Part shown: positions 25,714 to 34,268 of the stretch, in pieces
Layout of the letters: the number at the start of each line of letters is the position of its first letter
How positions within the stretch are numbered: position 1 is the first letter of the stretch
Assembly (NCBI RefSeq): GCF_037031285.1
Contig: NZ_JAYEZO010000001.1
Location: 992,001 to 1,056,000 of the forward strand
DNA: 64,000 bases
Direction: 5' to 3'
Source of the DNA: Halobellus sp. LT62
GTDB taxonomy: Archaea; Halobacteriota; Halobacteria; Halobacteriales; Haloferacaceae
Translations under genes and position numbers: made by a program
Notes under the pieces: generated by a model
The model's input: only the letters and a program-made list of their open reading frames with translations
Told to the model about the DNA's origin: nothing
Database searches by the model: none

Positions 25714-26958
25714 ATGCCACGGGATGACCAGTCGTTTCGATCAGTCAGTCGTATAAACAGACGGAAATTCATTAAAGCCACAGGTGCCAGTGCGGTTGCC
25801 GCGACACTCGCCGGTTGTACCAGTGGCGGAGACGGCGGCGGGGACAGTGGCGGTGACAGTGGCGGCGACGGCGGCGGTGACGGCGGTGGGGACAGTGGTG
25901 GAGACAGCGGCGGTGACAGTGACGGCGACGGCGGCGGTGACCTGACCTCCGTGTCGTTCGCGACGCCGCCCGTCGGGATGCCGGTCAACATCGTGATGGA
26001 GTACTACCTCGCGGAGAACGACCTCATTCAGCCCCGCTTCGAGGAAGACGGGTATCAACTCGATTACGAGCTCACCTTCGAGGACGCGACGCTTTTCGCC
26101 TCCGGGCAGATCGATATGGGGACTGTGAGCTGGGTCGAGGACGCACGGCTCGGCGTCGAGCAGGACCAGCAGTTGGTCACGTTCGGGAACATCGAGGGTG
26201 TCGTCTCGACCCCGTGGGTGGAAGTCGGCGGACCGTACGACCCCGACGAGACCGGCAGCGTTCAGGCGTCGCTCGACAAGATCGTCGAGGAAGAGGCCCG
26301 GTTCGGCATCCCCGGCTGGGCGGCCGGTGCCGTACCGCACCTCCAGAACATCATCCAAGAGAAGTACGGGTACAACCTCGCGCAGGACGGCGGCGATTTC
26401 AACGTCCAGACAGCCGACCGCGGAACGATGCCGCAACTCACGCTCCGCGGCGACCTCGCGACGGCGGTTCACTCGGCCTCGTCCGCCGGACTCACAGAGA
26501 TCGTTAACGGCGAACTCAAGCCGCTACTGTGGATCTGGAACGATTACCTCGAACAGGGCTGGGGCCGGCCGCCGCTCGTCAGCCTCTCGACGCGGCTCGA
26601 CTTCGCCGAGGAGAACCCCGAAGTGCTCCTGAATATGATCAATATGTGGAGTGAGGGTCTCAATTACGTCCAAGACAACATTCCGGAGATCGCCGAAGAT
26701 CCGGCCGGACAGGAGACCCTCGAAGCCGAGAGCCAAGAGGAAGCGCGGTTCCTGATGGACCTGTTCTCCGGTAACGACGTCGAACAGATCGAGAGCCTCA
26801 CACAGTCGGCTCTGTACTCCGAAGTCGGTCTGGACGACCAGTCCGTCGAGGACGCTCGGAGCGTCATGAACGTGATGGAGGATCTCGGCCAAGTCCCCTC
26901 GGGTTGGCAGGATCACCTCACGTTCATGACGGTCTCCGATCTCGAAGAGATGGTCTGA
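25714..26958 (+). CDS. ABC substrate-binding lipoprotein (NMT1-like), system 2
   Basis: The 414-aa exported protein has a Tat signal (NRRKFIKATG) and lipobox LAGC, then a strikingly repetitive Gly-Asp-Ser linker (GGDSGGDGGGD-type) of about 45 residues encoded by a GGCGG-rich repeat tract. The mature part shows the NMT1-like two-lobe fold (GMPVNIVMEYYLAENDLI, FGIPGWAAGAVPHLQNI). It is larger than the system 1 protein by about 50 residues. The TATA-like box at 25683-25689 implies leaderless transcription. It is followed by its permease after 6 bp. Confidence 0.9.
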   Translation: MPRDDQSFRSVSRINRRKFIKATGASAVAATLAGCTSGGDGGGDSGGDSGGDGGGDGGGDSGGDSGGDSDGDGGGDLTSVSFATPPVGMPVNIVMEYYLAENDLIQPRFEEDGYQLDYELTFEDATLFASGQIDMGTVSWVEDARLGVEQDQQLVTFGNIEGVVSTPWVEVGGPYDPDETGSVQASLDKIVEEEARFGIPGWAAGAVPHLQNIIQEKYGYNLAQDGGDFNVQTADRGTMPQLTLRGDLATAVHSASSAGLTEIVNGELKPLLWIWNDYLEQGWGRPPLVSLSTRLDFAEENPEVLLNMINMWSEGLNYVQDNIPEIAEDPAGQETLEAESQEEARFLMDLFSGNDVEQIESLTQSALYSEVGLDDQSVEDARSVMNVMEDLGQVPSGWQDHLTFMTVSDLEEMV

Positions 26959-26964
26959 GGTCAG

Positions 26965-27786
26965 ATGAGTACTTCACAGTTACGTGGGACGATCGAAGGC
27001 ATCCTCTTGGGCAACCGGAGAGTCATCTTCGTCGAATCGATCCTCCTGCTCGTCCTCGTCTGGGAACTGGGCGCTCGCGTCTTCGGGATCACCGATCTCA
27101 TCGCATCCCCGCTTCTCGTCGGTTCGTCGATGTACGGAATGCTCCAAACCGGCGATTGGGTGATGCACTTCGTCGCTTCGATGAAGCGGATTCTCTACGG
27201 GTTCGCCGCCGCCCTCGTCGTCGGCGTGATCGGTGGCATCGTCCTCGGTGTGAGCAGCTTCTGGGGGCGAGTACTCCGGTACTACGTTCTCGTTGGGATG
27301 GCCGTACCGGGCTTGTTCGTTGTCATCTTCACCGCGATGGCGTTCGGTATCAGCGACACGACGCCGATGCTCGCAACGGCGATCATCACGGCACCGTTCG
27401 TCGTCGATATGATCCAGAGCGGCGTCGAGAACGTCGACTCGGACCTGCTCGATATGTCGAGCGCGTTCGACGTGTCGCGAGCGCGGGTGTACAGGCGAGT
27501 CCTGTTCTCGTCGATCCTTCCCGAGGTGTTCTCGAGCATCCGATTCACCTTCTCGGTCGCGTGGAAGGTCACCATCCTCGCGGAAGTCGTCATCTCGAAC
27601 ATCGGTATCGGGTTCCTCATTCGTGACAACATGAGTCGGTTCTCGATGGTCGGCGTGCTCCAGTACGTCGTGTTGTTCGTGATCGTGATGATGCTCATCG
27701 AGTACGGCGTCTTCAGCAAGGTCGAGAAGTATCTCTTCCACTGGCGCGAGGACGTCAAGTCCTCGATGGGCACTGGTCCGCGGTAA
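26965..27786 (+). CDS. ABC transporter permease (SsuC/TauC type), system 2 rightward
   Basis: The 273-aa permease has six predicted spans and an EAA loop at LLDMSSAFDVSRARVYRRV, residues about 166-184. SIRFTFSVAWKVTILAEVV is the conserved stretch after it. Its ATG follows the binding-protein stop by 6 bp, with AGGTCAG as a possible weak ribosome-binding site. With the leftward permease at 23488 it gives system 2 two unlike channel subunits, as in system 1. Confidence 0.88.
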   Translation: MSTSQLRGTIEGILLGNRRVIFVESILLLVLVWELGARVFGITDLIASPLLVGSSMYGMLQTGDWVMHFVASMKRILYGFAAALVVGVIGGIVLGVSSFWGRVLRYYVLVGMAVPGLFVVIFTAMAFGISDTTPMLATAIITAPFVVDMIQSGVENVDSDLLDMSSAFDVSRARVYRRVLFSSILPEVFSSIRFTFSVAWKVTILAEVVISNIGIGFLIRDNMSRFSMVGVLQYVVLFVIVMMLIEYGVFSKVEKYLFHWREDVKSSMGTGPR

Positions 27787-27878
27787 TCGCAGCTGTCAGG
27801 CACCCCTCTCTCCGGGCTTTTGGCACCGCTCGTTCACTGATTTTCGTCCCGTTGGCGACATAGTTATATCCGGGTCCA

Positions 27879-29636
27879 TTGTGGATGTTTCACGTTGGAG
27901 TGAGTAATCCCGTGTCAGAATCCGATTCGAATCCCACGACAGCCGACCGTACCGCCGCAGAGCGATTCCTTCGAGCGTTTCACAGCTACGGTGTGGACCG
28001 CGTCTTCGCGAATCTCGGGACCGATCACACGCCGCTCTTGGAGGCGGCGGCCGCCGTCCGTCGCGCCGGCGATGACGACGAAATCCCCGAGATCGTCTCC
28101 TGTCCGCACGAGTTCGCCGCGATGAGCGCGGCGCACGGATACGCCGCCGTGACGGGCGAACCACAGGTCGTGCTCGTCCACGTCGACGTCGGGACCCAGA
28201 ACCTCGGGGCCGCGATGCACAACGCCCACCGGGCCGGTGCCCCCGTCTTCGTCCTCGCCGGTCTCGCACCGGTGACGGACGCCGGTCACTCCGGTTCCCG
28301 CGATCACCCGGTTCACTACTTCCAAGACGTGTTCGATCAGCCGGGAATAGTGCGAGAGTACTGTCGGTGGACCGACCAGTATCGGCCGCCCGCAGATCCC
28401 GCCGAGACCGTCCGCCGCGGATTGGAGCGCGCGGTCTCCGAACCGCCGGGTCCGGTCTACGTCACGGCTACGAGAGAGGCGCTCAGTGAGACGGTGGCTG
28501 ACAGGCCCGTCACCGCCGCTCGACGCCGTGTCGGCCCGGGCGGAGCCGACGGCCGCGAAACCGAGCGACTCCTCTCGTACGTCCGAGAGGCTGACAGACC
28601 GGCAGTGATCACGAGCGACATCGGACGGGCTCCGGCCGATGACCGCGTCGAGGCGCTCGTCGCGTTCGCCGAGGCCGCCGGCGCTGGGGTGGTCGAACAG
28701 ACGCCGACGACGCTGTGCTTCCCGCGCGATCACGACCGGCACCTCGGATACGATCCGTCGGTGGCCTTAGACCGCGCGGACCTCGTGATCCTCGCGGAGA
28801 CGGACGTTCCGTGGATACCCGATGAGAGCGAGTCTCCGACGGACGCGACCGTCGTGCAGGTCGATCCCGACCCGACGAAGCCTGCCTACCCCCGGTGGCC
28901 GTTCGCGATCGACGAAACCGTCCAAGCCGACGCGGCGACGACGCTGGAAGCCGTCGCCGACCGACTGGATTCGACGACGGACGCGAGCGAATCCGGATCC
29001 TTTTGGCGGGAGGTCGCCGCCGAATGGCGCGCGGACGCCGCAGACCGACTTTCCGCAGACGAGTCGGCGGGGCGGCTCACCCCGACCGTGCTCTCTGCTG
29101 CCATCTCCTCGATCGTCGACGACGACACGATCGTCGTCGAGGACGCGGTCACCAGCCGCCCCGCGATTATGTCTCAGATCCGGCTCTCGGAGCCGGGAAG
29201 TTACTTCTGGAAGGGCGGTGCCGGACTCGGTTGGGCCGGCGGGGCGAGCGTCGGTGCGAAACTCGCGTCGCCGGATAGCCGGGTGCTCTCGCTCGTCGGC
29301 GACGGCTCCTACCTGTTCGCGAACCCATCGGCGTGCGCGTTGCTCGCCGCCGAATACGGCGCGCCGACGCTTACTGTCGTGTACAACAACCAGGGATGGA
29401 ACGCAGTCGAGGGCGCGACAAGGGCGCAGTACCCCGAAGGTGCGGCGGCCGCCGATGCGGTTCCCGAGAGCCACATCGAGACGCGCGTCGACCTCTCAGC
29501 GCCTGCGACCCTCGTCGACGCACATACGCGCACCGTCGACGACCCCGACGAACTGCCCGCGGCGTTAGAGGAGGCCGCCGCCGCGGTGGACGGCGGAACG
29601 CCGGCCGTCCTCGACGTCGCGGTCGAACGCCCGTAG
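27879..29636 (+). CDS. thiamine-diphosphate-dependent enzyme 1 (acetolactate synthase/decarboxylase-like)
   Basis: The 585-aa product has the three-domain ThDP layout: an N-terminal PYR domain with the glutamate in CPHEFAAMSAAHGYA, a middle domain and a C-terminal PP domain with the ThDP-Mg motif GDGSYLFANPSAC ... YNNQGWN. Relatives act on 2-oxo acids (acetolactate synthase, benzoylformate or phosphonopyruvate decarboxylases); none can be assigned. The true start may be GTG 27900 or 27912, since TTATATCC near 27865 looks like a TATA box and would start transcription after 27879. It follows ABC system 2, suggesting its substrate is imported there. Confidence 0.88.
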   Translation: MWMFHVGVSNPVSESDSNPTTADRTAAERFLRAFHSYGVDRVFANLGTDHTPLLEAAAAVRRAGDDDEIPEIVSCPHEFAAMSAAHGYAAVTGEPQVVLVHVDVGTQNLGAAMHNAHRAGAPVFVLAGLAPVTDAGHSGSRDHPVHYFQDVFDQPGIVREYCRWTDQYRPPADPAETVRRGLERAVSEPPGPVYVTATREALSETVADRPVTAARRRVGPGGADGRETERLLSYVREADRPAVITSDIGRAPADDRVEALVAFAEAAGAGVVEQTPTTLCFPRDHDRHLGYDPSVALDRADLVILAETDVPWIPDESESPTDATVVQVDPDPTKPAYPRWPFAIDETVQADAATTLEAVADRLDSTTDASESGSFWREVAAEWRADAADRLSADESAGRLTPTVLSAAISSIVDDDTIVVEDAVTSRPAIMSQIRLSEPGSYFWKGGAGLGWAGGASVGAKLASPDSRVLSLVGDGSYLFANPSACALLAAEYGAPTLTVVYNNQGWNAVEGATRAQYPEGAAAADAVPESHIETRVDLSAPATLVDAHTRTVDDPDELPAALEEAAAAVDGGTPAVLDVAVERP

Positions 29637-29658
29637 CCCCCCGAACGCTCGTAGCATC
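29625..29658. repeat. direct repeat of a gene's 3' end, 18-bp period, two copies
   Basis: GAACGCCCGTAGCCCCCC, which holds the TAG stop of the ThDP enzyme, is followed by GAACGCTCGTAGCATC at a spacing of 18 bp. It looks like a short duplication of the stop-codon region, as at gdhB. Confidence 0.55.
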
Positions 29659-29704
29659 CCGATCACATCGATCACCTCCCTCCCTGAACGACGAACGACA
29701 GCGA

Positions 29705-31144
29705 CTACTCGTCGCCGGCGATGTCGATGTTGATCGTCTTCTGCTGCGTGTAGTGCTCGACGGCCTGCATCCCCTTCTCCCGGCCGAGACCGCTCTTTTT
29801 GTAGCCGCCGAACGGCGTCTGCGGGCGAGAGCCGGCGTACTGGTTGATCATCACGCTACCGGCCTCGATGCCGTTGGCGACGCGGTGGGCCCTGCCGAGC
29901 GTGTTCGTCCAGACGGTCGCGTAGAGACCGAACTCCGTGTCGTTCGCCCGGCGGATGACCTCCTCCTCGTCGGAGAACGAGTAGAGGTTAATGACCGGAC
30001 CGAACACCTCCTCACAGGAGATCGGCGCGTCGTCTGCGGCCCCCTCGATGACGGTCGGTTCGTAGAAGTTGCCCTCGCGGTCCGCGGGCCTGCCGCCGGT
30101 GAGGGCAGTCGCCCCGTTCTCGACGGCGCTCCGGACGTAGCCGTCGATCTCTTCGACGGCGTCGGCGGAGATCACGGGACCCAGATCGGGGTTCTCCGAG
30201 CCGGGCCCCAGCGTGAGGGATTCGACGGCGTCGACGTAGCGATCTCTGAACTCGTCGTAGACGTCCTCGTGGACGAAGATCCGCGTCGTCGCGAAGCATA
30301 CCTGCCCGTTGACGAGCGTGATCGCCTTCATCGCACCGTCGAGCGCGGCGTCGAGATCGGCGTCGTCGAAGACTACCGCGGGGCTCTTTCCACCCAGTTC
30401 CAGCACCGTCGGGATGACCTGATCGACCGCGGCCTTCCCGACGATCTGCCCGGTCGAGACCGAGCCGGTGAAGGTTATCTGTCGGACGCGAGAGTCCGTC
30501 GTCAGCGCTTTGCTGGTTTCGACGAGCCCCGGAACCACATTGAACAGACCGTCGGGCAGCCCCGCCTCGCTCGCGATCTCGGCCAGCTTGAGGATGATTC
30601 CCGGGGCGAACGGGGACGGTTTGACCACAACGGCGTTGCCGGCGGCCAGCGCCGGAGCGACGCCCCGGAAACAGAGCAGCACCGGCGCGTTCCACGGAAC
30701 GATCTGTGCGCTGATTCCGATGGGCTCCTTCCGACTGAAGGCCTGATTCGACTGCGTTAGCGGATACGTCTCGCCCTCGACCTTGTCGGTCATCCCCGCG
30801 TAGTAGTCGACGTAGTCGACCGCGTTGGCGACTAAGCCCTTCGACTGCCCGATCGGGCGGCCGATCTCTCGGGTCGCGAGTTCGGCTAATTCGTCGACGT
30901 GGGCTTCCAGTCCCCGGGCGACGTCGCGCAGTACCCGACCGCGCTCGACGGGGTCCATCGCGGCCCATTCCGATTGGGTGCGTTCCGCGGATTCGAGCGC
31001 GGCGTCCACGCCGCTCTCGCCCGCGTCTGTCACCGACGCGATGGTCTCACCGGTCGACGGATCGTCGACCGAGAACGTTTCGTCGGTGTGGTGGTACTCG
31101 CCGTTGATAAACATCCCTCGCTGCTCGATGCGCTCCTGAGACAT
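29705..31144 (-). CDS. aldehyde dehydrogenase 2
   Basis: The 479-aa product is a complete NAD(P)-dependent aldehyde dehydrogenase: VPWNAPV with the oxyanion asparagine, TFTGSVSTGQ, VLELGGKSP with the general base glutamate, and NGQVCFATTR with the catalytic cysteine. The start at 31144 (MSQERIEQRGMFING) is at a normal distance from the first beta strand; the upstream extension of the frame overlaps the promoter region of the divergent amidohydrolase gene. It may oxidise the aldehyde released by the ThDP enzyme next to it, with which it is convergent. Substrate unknown. Confidence 0.92.
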   Translation of the reverse strand: MSQERIEQRGMFINGEYHHTDETFSVDDPSTGETIASVTDAGESGVDAALESAERTQSEWAAMDPVERGRVLRDVARGLEAHVDELAELATREIGRPIGQSKGLVANAVDYVDYYAGMTDKVEGETYPLTQSNQAFSRKEPIGISAQIVPWNAPVLLCFRGVAPALAAGNAVVVKPSPFAPGIILKLAEIASEAGLPDGLFNVVPGLVETSKALTTDSRVRQITFTGSVSTGQIVGKAAVDQVIPTVLELGGKSPAVVFDDADLDAALDGAMKAITLVNGQVCFATTRIFVHEDVYDEFRDRYVDAVESLTLGPGSENPDLGPVISADAVEEIDGYVRSAVENGATALTGGRPADREGNFYEPTVIEGAADDAPISCEEVFGPVINLYSFSDEEEVIRRANDTEFGLYATVWTNTLGRAHRVANGIEAGSVMINQYAGSRPQTPFGGYKKSGLGREKGMQAVEHYTQQKTINIDIAGDE

Positions 31145-31258
31145 ATCTCCCAGTATCCGGGTAACGGTATTAGGCTTTGCGACCAACCAGCACGCGTGAA
31201 CCGCGCTGCGATCGTCGACTGAGGGCTCCCCAAAATCGGACCGACCTATCATCACTGG

Positions 31259-31300
31259 GGGTGAATTCACCCGAGGCACACAATAATTTAAGTATTATTA
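31259..31300 (+). promoter_or_regulatory. 14-bp perfect palindrome and TATA box upstream of amidohydrolase 2
   Basis: GGGTGAATTCACCC at 31259-31272 is a perfect palindrome in the divergent space of aldehyde dehydrogenase 2 and amidohydrolase 2. It is followed by AATAATTTAAGTATTATT (31282-31299), holding a TATA box 20-30 nt before the ATG at 31317. The palindrome sits where an activator would sit, upstream of the BRE/TATA site. Confidence 0.5.
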
Positions 31301-31316
31301 CGCCAATCGGCGAACG

Positions 31317-32306
31317 ATGCCCGAGATCATAGACGCGACCTCGCACATAATGTCGTACGAGGCGCTCGACGAACTGGAGAAGGTCCACCCGAGTTCCGAG
31401 CTGGATAGTCTCCGGAACGCGCCGCGGATGTTCGAGGTCGACGGGCGACTCGAGTACCTCGATAAGAACGGAATCGACAAGCAGGTGATCAACCTCGCCG
31501 CACCGATGCTGTGGCAGGGGGCCGATCCCGACGACGCCCTCGAAGCCACCCGCGTCGCGAACAACGAGATCCGACGGATCGCAGACGAGCACCCCGATCG
31601 GTTCATCGCGACGGGAACGGTCCCGTTCCTCACCGACGAGTACGTCGACGAAGCCCGTCGCTGCGTCGAGGACCTCGGAATGCACGGCATTCAGATCTTC
31701 TCGAACATCGACGGCAAGATGCTCGACGACGACGATTTCGAGGAGTTCTACGCCACCGTCGACGACCTTGACGTCCCCATCTGGATCCACCCGCAGCTCG
31801 CCGATTGGCACGACTACGACCAGTCTCACACGTGGATCTACAAGATGCTCGCGTGGCCGTTCGACACCAACATCGCGCTGGCGCGGCTCATCTTCTCCGG
31901 TGTGCTCGATCGCCACGAGAACTTGGAGATCATCTCACACCACCTCGGCGGATCGTTCCCCTACCTCGTCGGTCGGATCCGATCGTGGTATCAGACCCGG
32001 AGCGAAGAGCCGGAACTGTATCAGAACCCCGCGATCGCCGACCTGTCGGAACCGCTCGACGCCTACTTCGACCGGATCTACGGGGACACGGCCGTCAGTA
32101 GTCAGGGCGAGTCCTATCCGCTGGAGTGCGGCTTGGAGTTCTTCGGCGCGGACAACGTCGTCTACAGCGCCGATTACCCGTTCGGTCCCGACAAGGGACA
32201 GTACTGGGCGACCGAAATCATCCCGCTGATCGAGGATCTCGACATCTCGGAGGCCGACAAGGAGAAGATCTTCTCCGGGAACATGAAACGCCTCCTCGAC
32301 CTGTAG
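31317..32306 (+). CDS. ACMSD-type amidohydrolase 2, probable aryl-acid decarboxylase
   Basis: The 329-aa product is a paralogue of the protein at 4930 with the same landmarks: IIDATSHIM at the start, FSNIDGKMLDDDDF, IWIHPQLAD, IISHHLGGSFPY and YSADYPFGPD. The first metal histidine of the family H-x-H is Thr8, with His10 kept. Like its paralogue it is probably a metal-dependent decarboxylase of an aromatic acid. The promoter gives almost no leader. It lies 157 bp before the LigM-like O-demethylase on the same strand, suggesting sequential demethylation and decarboxylation of a methoxybenzoate; this is inferred. Confidence 0.8.
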   Translation: MPEIIDATSHIMSYEALDELEKVHPSSELDSLRNAPRMFEVDGRLEYLDKNGIDKQVINLAAPMLWQGADPDDALEATRVANNEIRRIADEHPDRFIATGTVPFLTDEYVDEARRCVEDLGMHGIQIFSNIDGKMLDDDDFEEFYATVDDLDVPIWIHPQLADWHDYDQSHTWIYKMLAWPFDTNIALARLIFSGVLDRHENLEIISHHLGGSFPYLVGRIRSWYQTRSEEPELYQNPAIADLSEPLDAYFDRIYGDTAVSSQGESYPLECGLEFFGADNVVYSADYPFGPDKGQYWATEIIPLIEDLDISEADKEKIFSGNMKRLLDL

Positions 32307-32426
32307 CGCTCCGTCGGATCGACCGGTCGCCGGCCCGGGGTTCGACCGCGCCGGTCAGATCGAGATACCGATCGCGTATACATCAGCGAGGTCGAGTATT
32401 CTCGCGATTTCGACCGTTTCCTCGTA

Positions 32427-32441
32427 AGATATATTTAAGTA
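32427..32441 (+). promoter_or_regulatory. TATA box of LigM-like gene 1
   Basis: AGATATATTTAAGTATA lies about 23-37 nt upstream of the ATG at 32464, the distance expected for a haloarchaeal TATA box on a leaderless message. The sequence between has GGGTGACCC at 32446-32454, a 4-bp-arm palindrome that could bind a repressor. Confidence 0.5.
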
Positions 32442-32463
32442 TATGGGGTGACCCTCTCGCTGT

Positions 32464-33807
32464 ATGGACCCCGAAGCCATTCAGGCGTCAGGCGATCCTG
32501 TCGAGGTACTGCGCCAGAAAGGTGGCGACTACACGGACAACTTCCCGGTCGTCCCGAACGAGATAACGAACTGGCTGGACGAACAGCGGGCGGTCACTGA
32601 GTCGGTCTCACTCGCGAACCTCTCGCATCATATGACGGCACTCCGCGTCACCGGTCCCGACGCGGCGGACCTGTTGCGTGATCTCAGCGTCAACAGCTTC
32701 GAGAACTACGACGTCGGTCGCGCCAAGCAACTCGTGATGTGCAATCCGAACGGACACATCATCGGCGACGGTCCGATGCTTCGGCTCGACGACGAGGAGT
32801 ACTACAGCGCCGGGATGCTCTCGGCGAATTGGGTTCGATACAACCTCGAAACGGGCGATTACGACGCCACCGTCGAGACCGAACCCCGCACGTCGGCGCA
32901 CGAGGGCGACCCCGAGAACTTCGTGTTCCAAGTGCAGGGCCCGAACGCGCGGCCGGTCCTCGAAGGGGTCACGGACGCGGATCTAGACTCGATTCCGTTC
33001 TACCACTTCGAGACGATCGATCTCGCGGGCGTCGAGACCATCGCGCTCGGACACGGGATGTCGACGGAGTTCGGATTCGAGTTCATCGGCCCGTTCGAGC
33101 ACGCCGATCAGGTCCGCGACGCCATCGTCGAAGCGGGCGAGGAGCACGACCTCAAGCAGCTCGGCTCGAAAGCGTACCATACCCTCTCGGTGAAGCTTGG
33201 CTGGGTACCCCCGGGCGTACCGCCGATCTACGACGTTGACGAGATGAGCGATTACCGCGAATGGCTCGACGCCGACAGCCGCGAAGCGACGTACTCGATC
33301 GACGGGAGCTTCGTCGCCGACGACATCTCCGCGTACTATATGGACCCGTTCGAGCTCGGCTACGGGAAGCTCATCAGCTTCGATCACGACTTCGTCGGTC
33401 GCGAGGCGCTCGAAGGGATGGCGGGCGACCCCGACCGGACGCTGGTCTCGCTCGCGTGGAACGAGGACGACGTGATCGACGTCTACGCCTCGCTGTTCCG
33501 CGCCGGCGAGACGAAGAAGTTCATGGACCTCCCACGAATCGGGTGGGGACGAGCGAACTACGACGAGGTGCTGATCGACGGCGAGCGCGTCGGACTGTCG
33601 CACTCGCGCTCGTACGAGTACGACGCCGGCACCGTAATTTCGCTGTGTAGTCTCGATACCGAACACGCCGAACCCGGGACCGAGGTCACGCTGATCTGGG
33701 GGGAGGACGACTCGCCGAACCCGAAGGTCGAGCGGCACGAACAGTGCGAGATCACTGCCACCGTCGGCGACGTCCCGTACTCCGCGGACCGCCGGAAAGG
33801 CGAGTAA
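32464..33807 (+). CDS. LigM-like tetrahydrofolate-dependent O-demethylase 1 (GcvT family)
   Basis: The 447-aa product is a GcvT/aminomethyltransferase-fold protein of the long form typified by bacterial LigM, which moves the methyl of vanillate or methylgallate to tetrahydrofolate. Landmarks are LSHHMTALRVTGPDA near 57, LSVNSFENYDVGRAKQ near 77, CNPNGHIIGDG, FVFQVQGPNA, LGSKAYHTLSVKLGW near 240 and FDHDFVGREALEG. It is longer than glycine cleavage T protein (about 370 aa), and no other glycine cleavage genes are nearby, so glycine cleavage is unlikely. A paralogue lies at 43036. Assignment as O-demethylase is by family resemblance; the actual methoxy substrate is unknown. Confidence 0.8.
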   Translation: MDPEAIQASGDPVEVLRQKGGDYTDNFPVVPNEITNWLDEQRAVTESVSLANLSHHMTALRVTGPDAADLLRDLSVNSFENYDVGRAKQLVMCNPNGHIIGDGPMLRLDDEEYYSAGMLSANWVRYNLETGDYDATVETEPRTSAHEGDPENFVFQVQGPNARPVLEGVTDADLDSIPFYHFETIDLAGVETIALGHGMSTEFGFEFIGPFEHADQVRDAIVEAGEEHDLKQLGSKAYHTLSVKLGWVPPGVPPIYDVDEMSDYREWLDADSREATYSIDGSFVADDISAYYMDPFELGYGKLISFDHDFVGREALEGMAGDPDRTLVSLAWNEDDVIDVYASLFRAGETKKFMDLPRIGWGRANYDEVLIDGERVGLSHSRSYEYDAGTVISLCSLDTEHAEPGTEVTLIWGEDDSPNPKVERHEQCEITATVGDVPYSADRRKGE

Positions 33808-33888
33808 GCCCGCGAACAGTCCCGATTCGGTTCTTTTACCGCCTTAGCGACGCGCCCGCGTTTCGGTGTGATTCAACTCCCACACTAC

Positions 33889-33907
33889 TTTCCGACAATA
33901 TCGGAAA
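33889..33907. promoter_or_regulatory. putative operator TTTCCGA-N5-TCGGAAA
   Basis: Perfect 7-bp arms, TTTCCGA (33889-33895) and TCGGAAA (33901-33907), flank CAATA. The core repeats the arms of the site at 34033-34049 and of the 3859-3878 site, both also beside IclR genes. Confidence 0.5.
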
Positions 33908-34032
33908 AATTGCTCTGATTGATAATGAAGGTATTCCGTGTGTCTGCGGGACAGATAACAAGTGTACAGTTGTTTTCTATGGGCTATAGGTAATGAATAA
34001 GGGGCTAGCGGCCGAAAATATATGATATTTAA

Positions 34033-34049
34033 TTCCGAGATGGTCGGAA
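34033..34049. promoter_or_regulatory. putative operator TTCCGA-N5-TCGGAA
   Basis: TTCCGA (34033-34038) and TCGGAA (34044-34049) flank GATGG. Arms and 5-bp spacing equal those of the site 138 bp upstream (13 full turns of about 10.6 bp), which would put both on the same DNA face and permit looping by an IclR tetramer; this is inference. Confidence 0.5.
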
Positions 34050-34268
34050 ATAGCCAGATTACAGTTGCTACCAATTAGCACACTACGCCATCGACTGGCG
34101 CTCGTAACCTCGATGTATTCCTCAGAAAATTCGGCGAATAGAAGCGATCTAACCGCCAAACAGTGTCGTCACGACACGGAGCTACGATCTCTTATCCGAT
34201 AGTTTCGATTCCGGAATTCACTGTCCGAGACCGCAACAGTAACGGTGTGTGACTACAAATCGTGCCAT

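Larger units (their letters stand above)
33808..34268. other. 461-bp regulatory region upstream of IclR 2
   Basis: No gene is supported. The region is AT-rich compared with its flanks and holds two TTCCGA-N5-TCGGAA inverted repeats, annotated separately, plus TTCCGGAA-type palindromic sequence (ATTCCGGAAT) at about 34209-34218, close to the IclR start. Confidence 0.6.

Noticed and set aside
32464-33807. Glycine cleavage T protein as the function of the GcvT-fold gene
   Set aside because: It is longer than T protein, has the LigM-like motif order, and no gcvH or gcvP gene is near; the context is aromatic catabolism.
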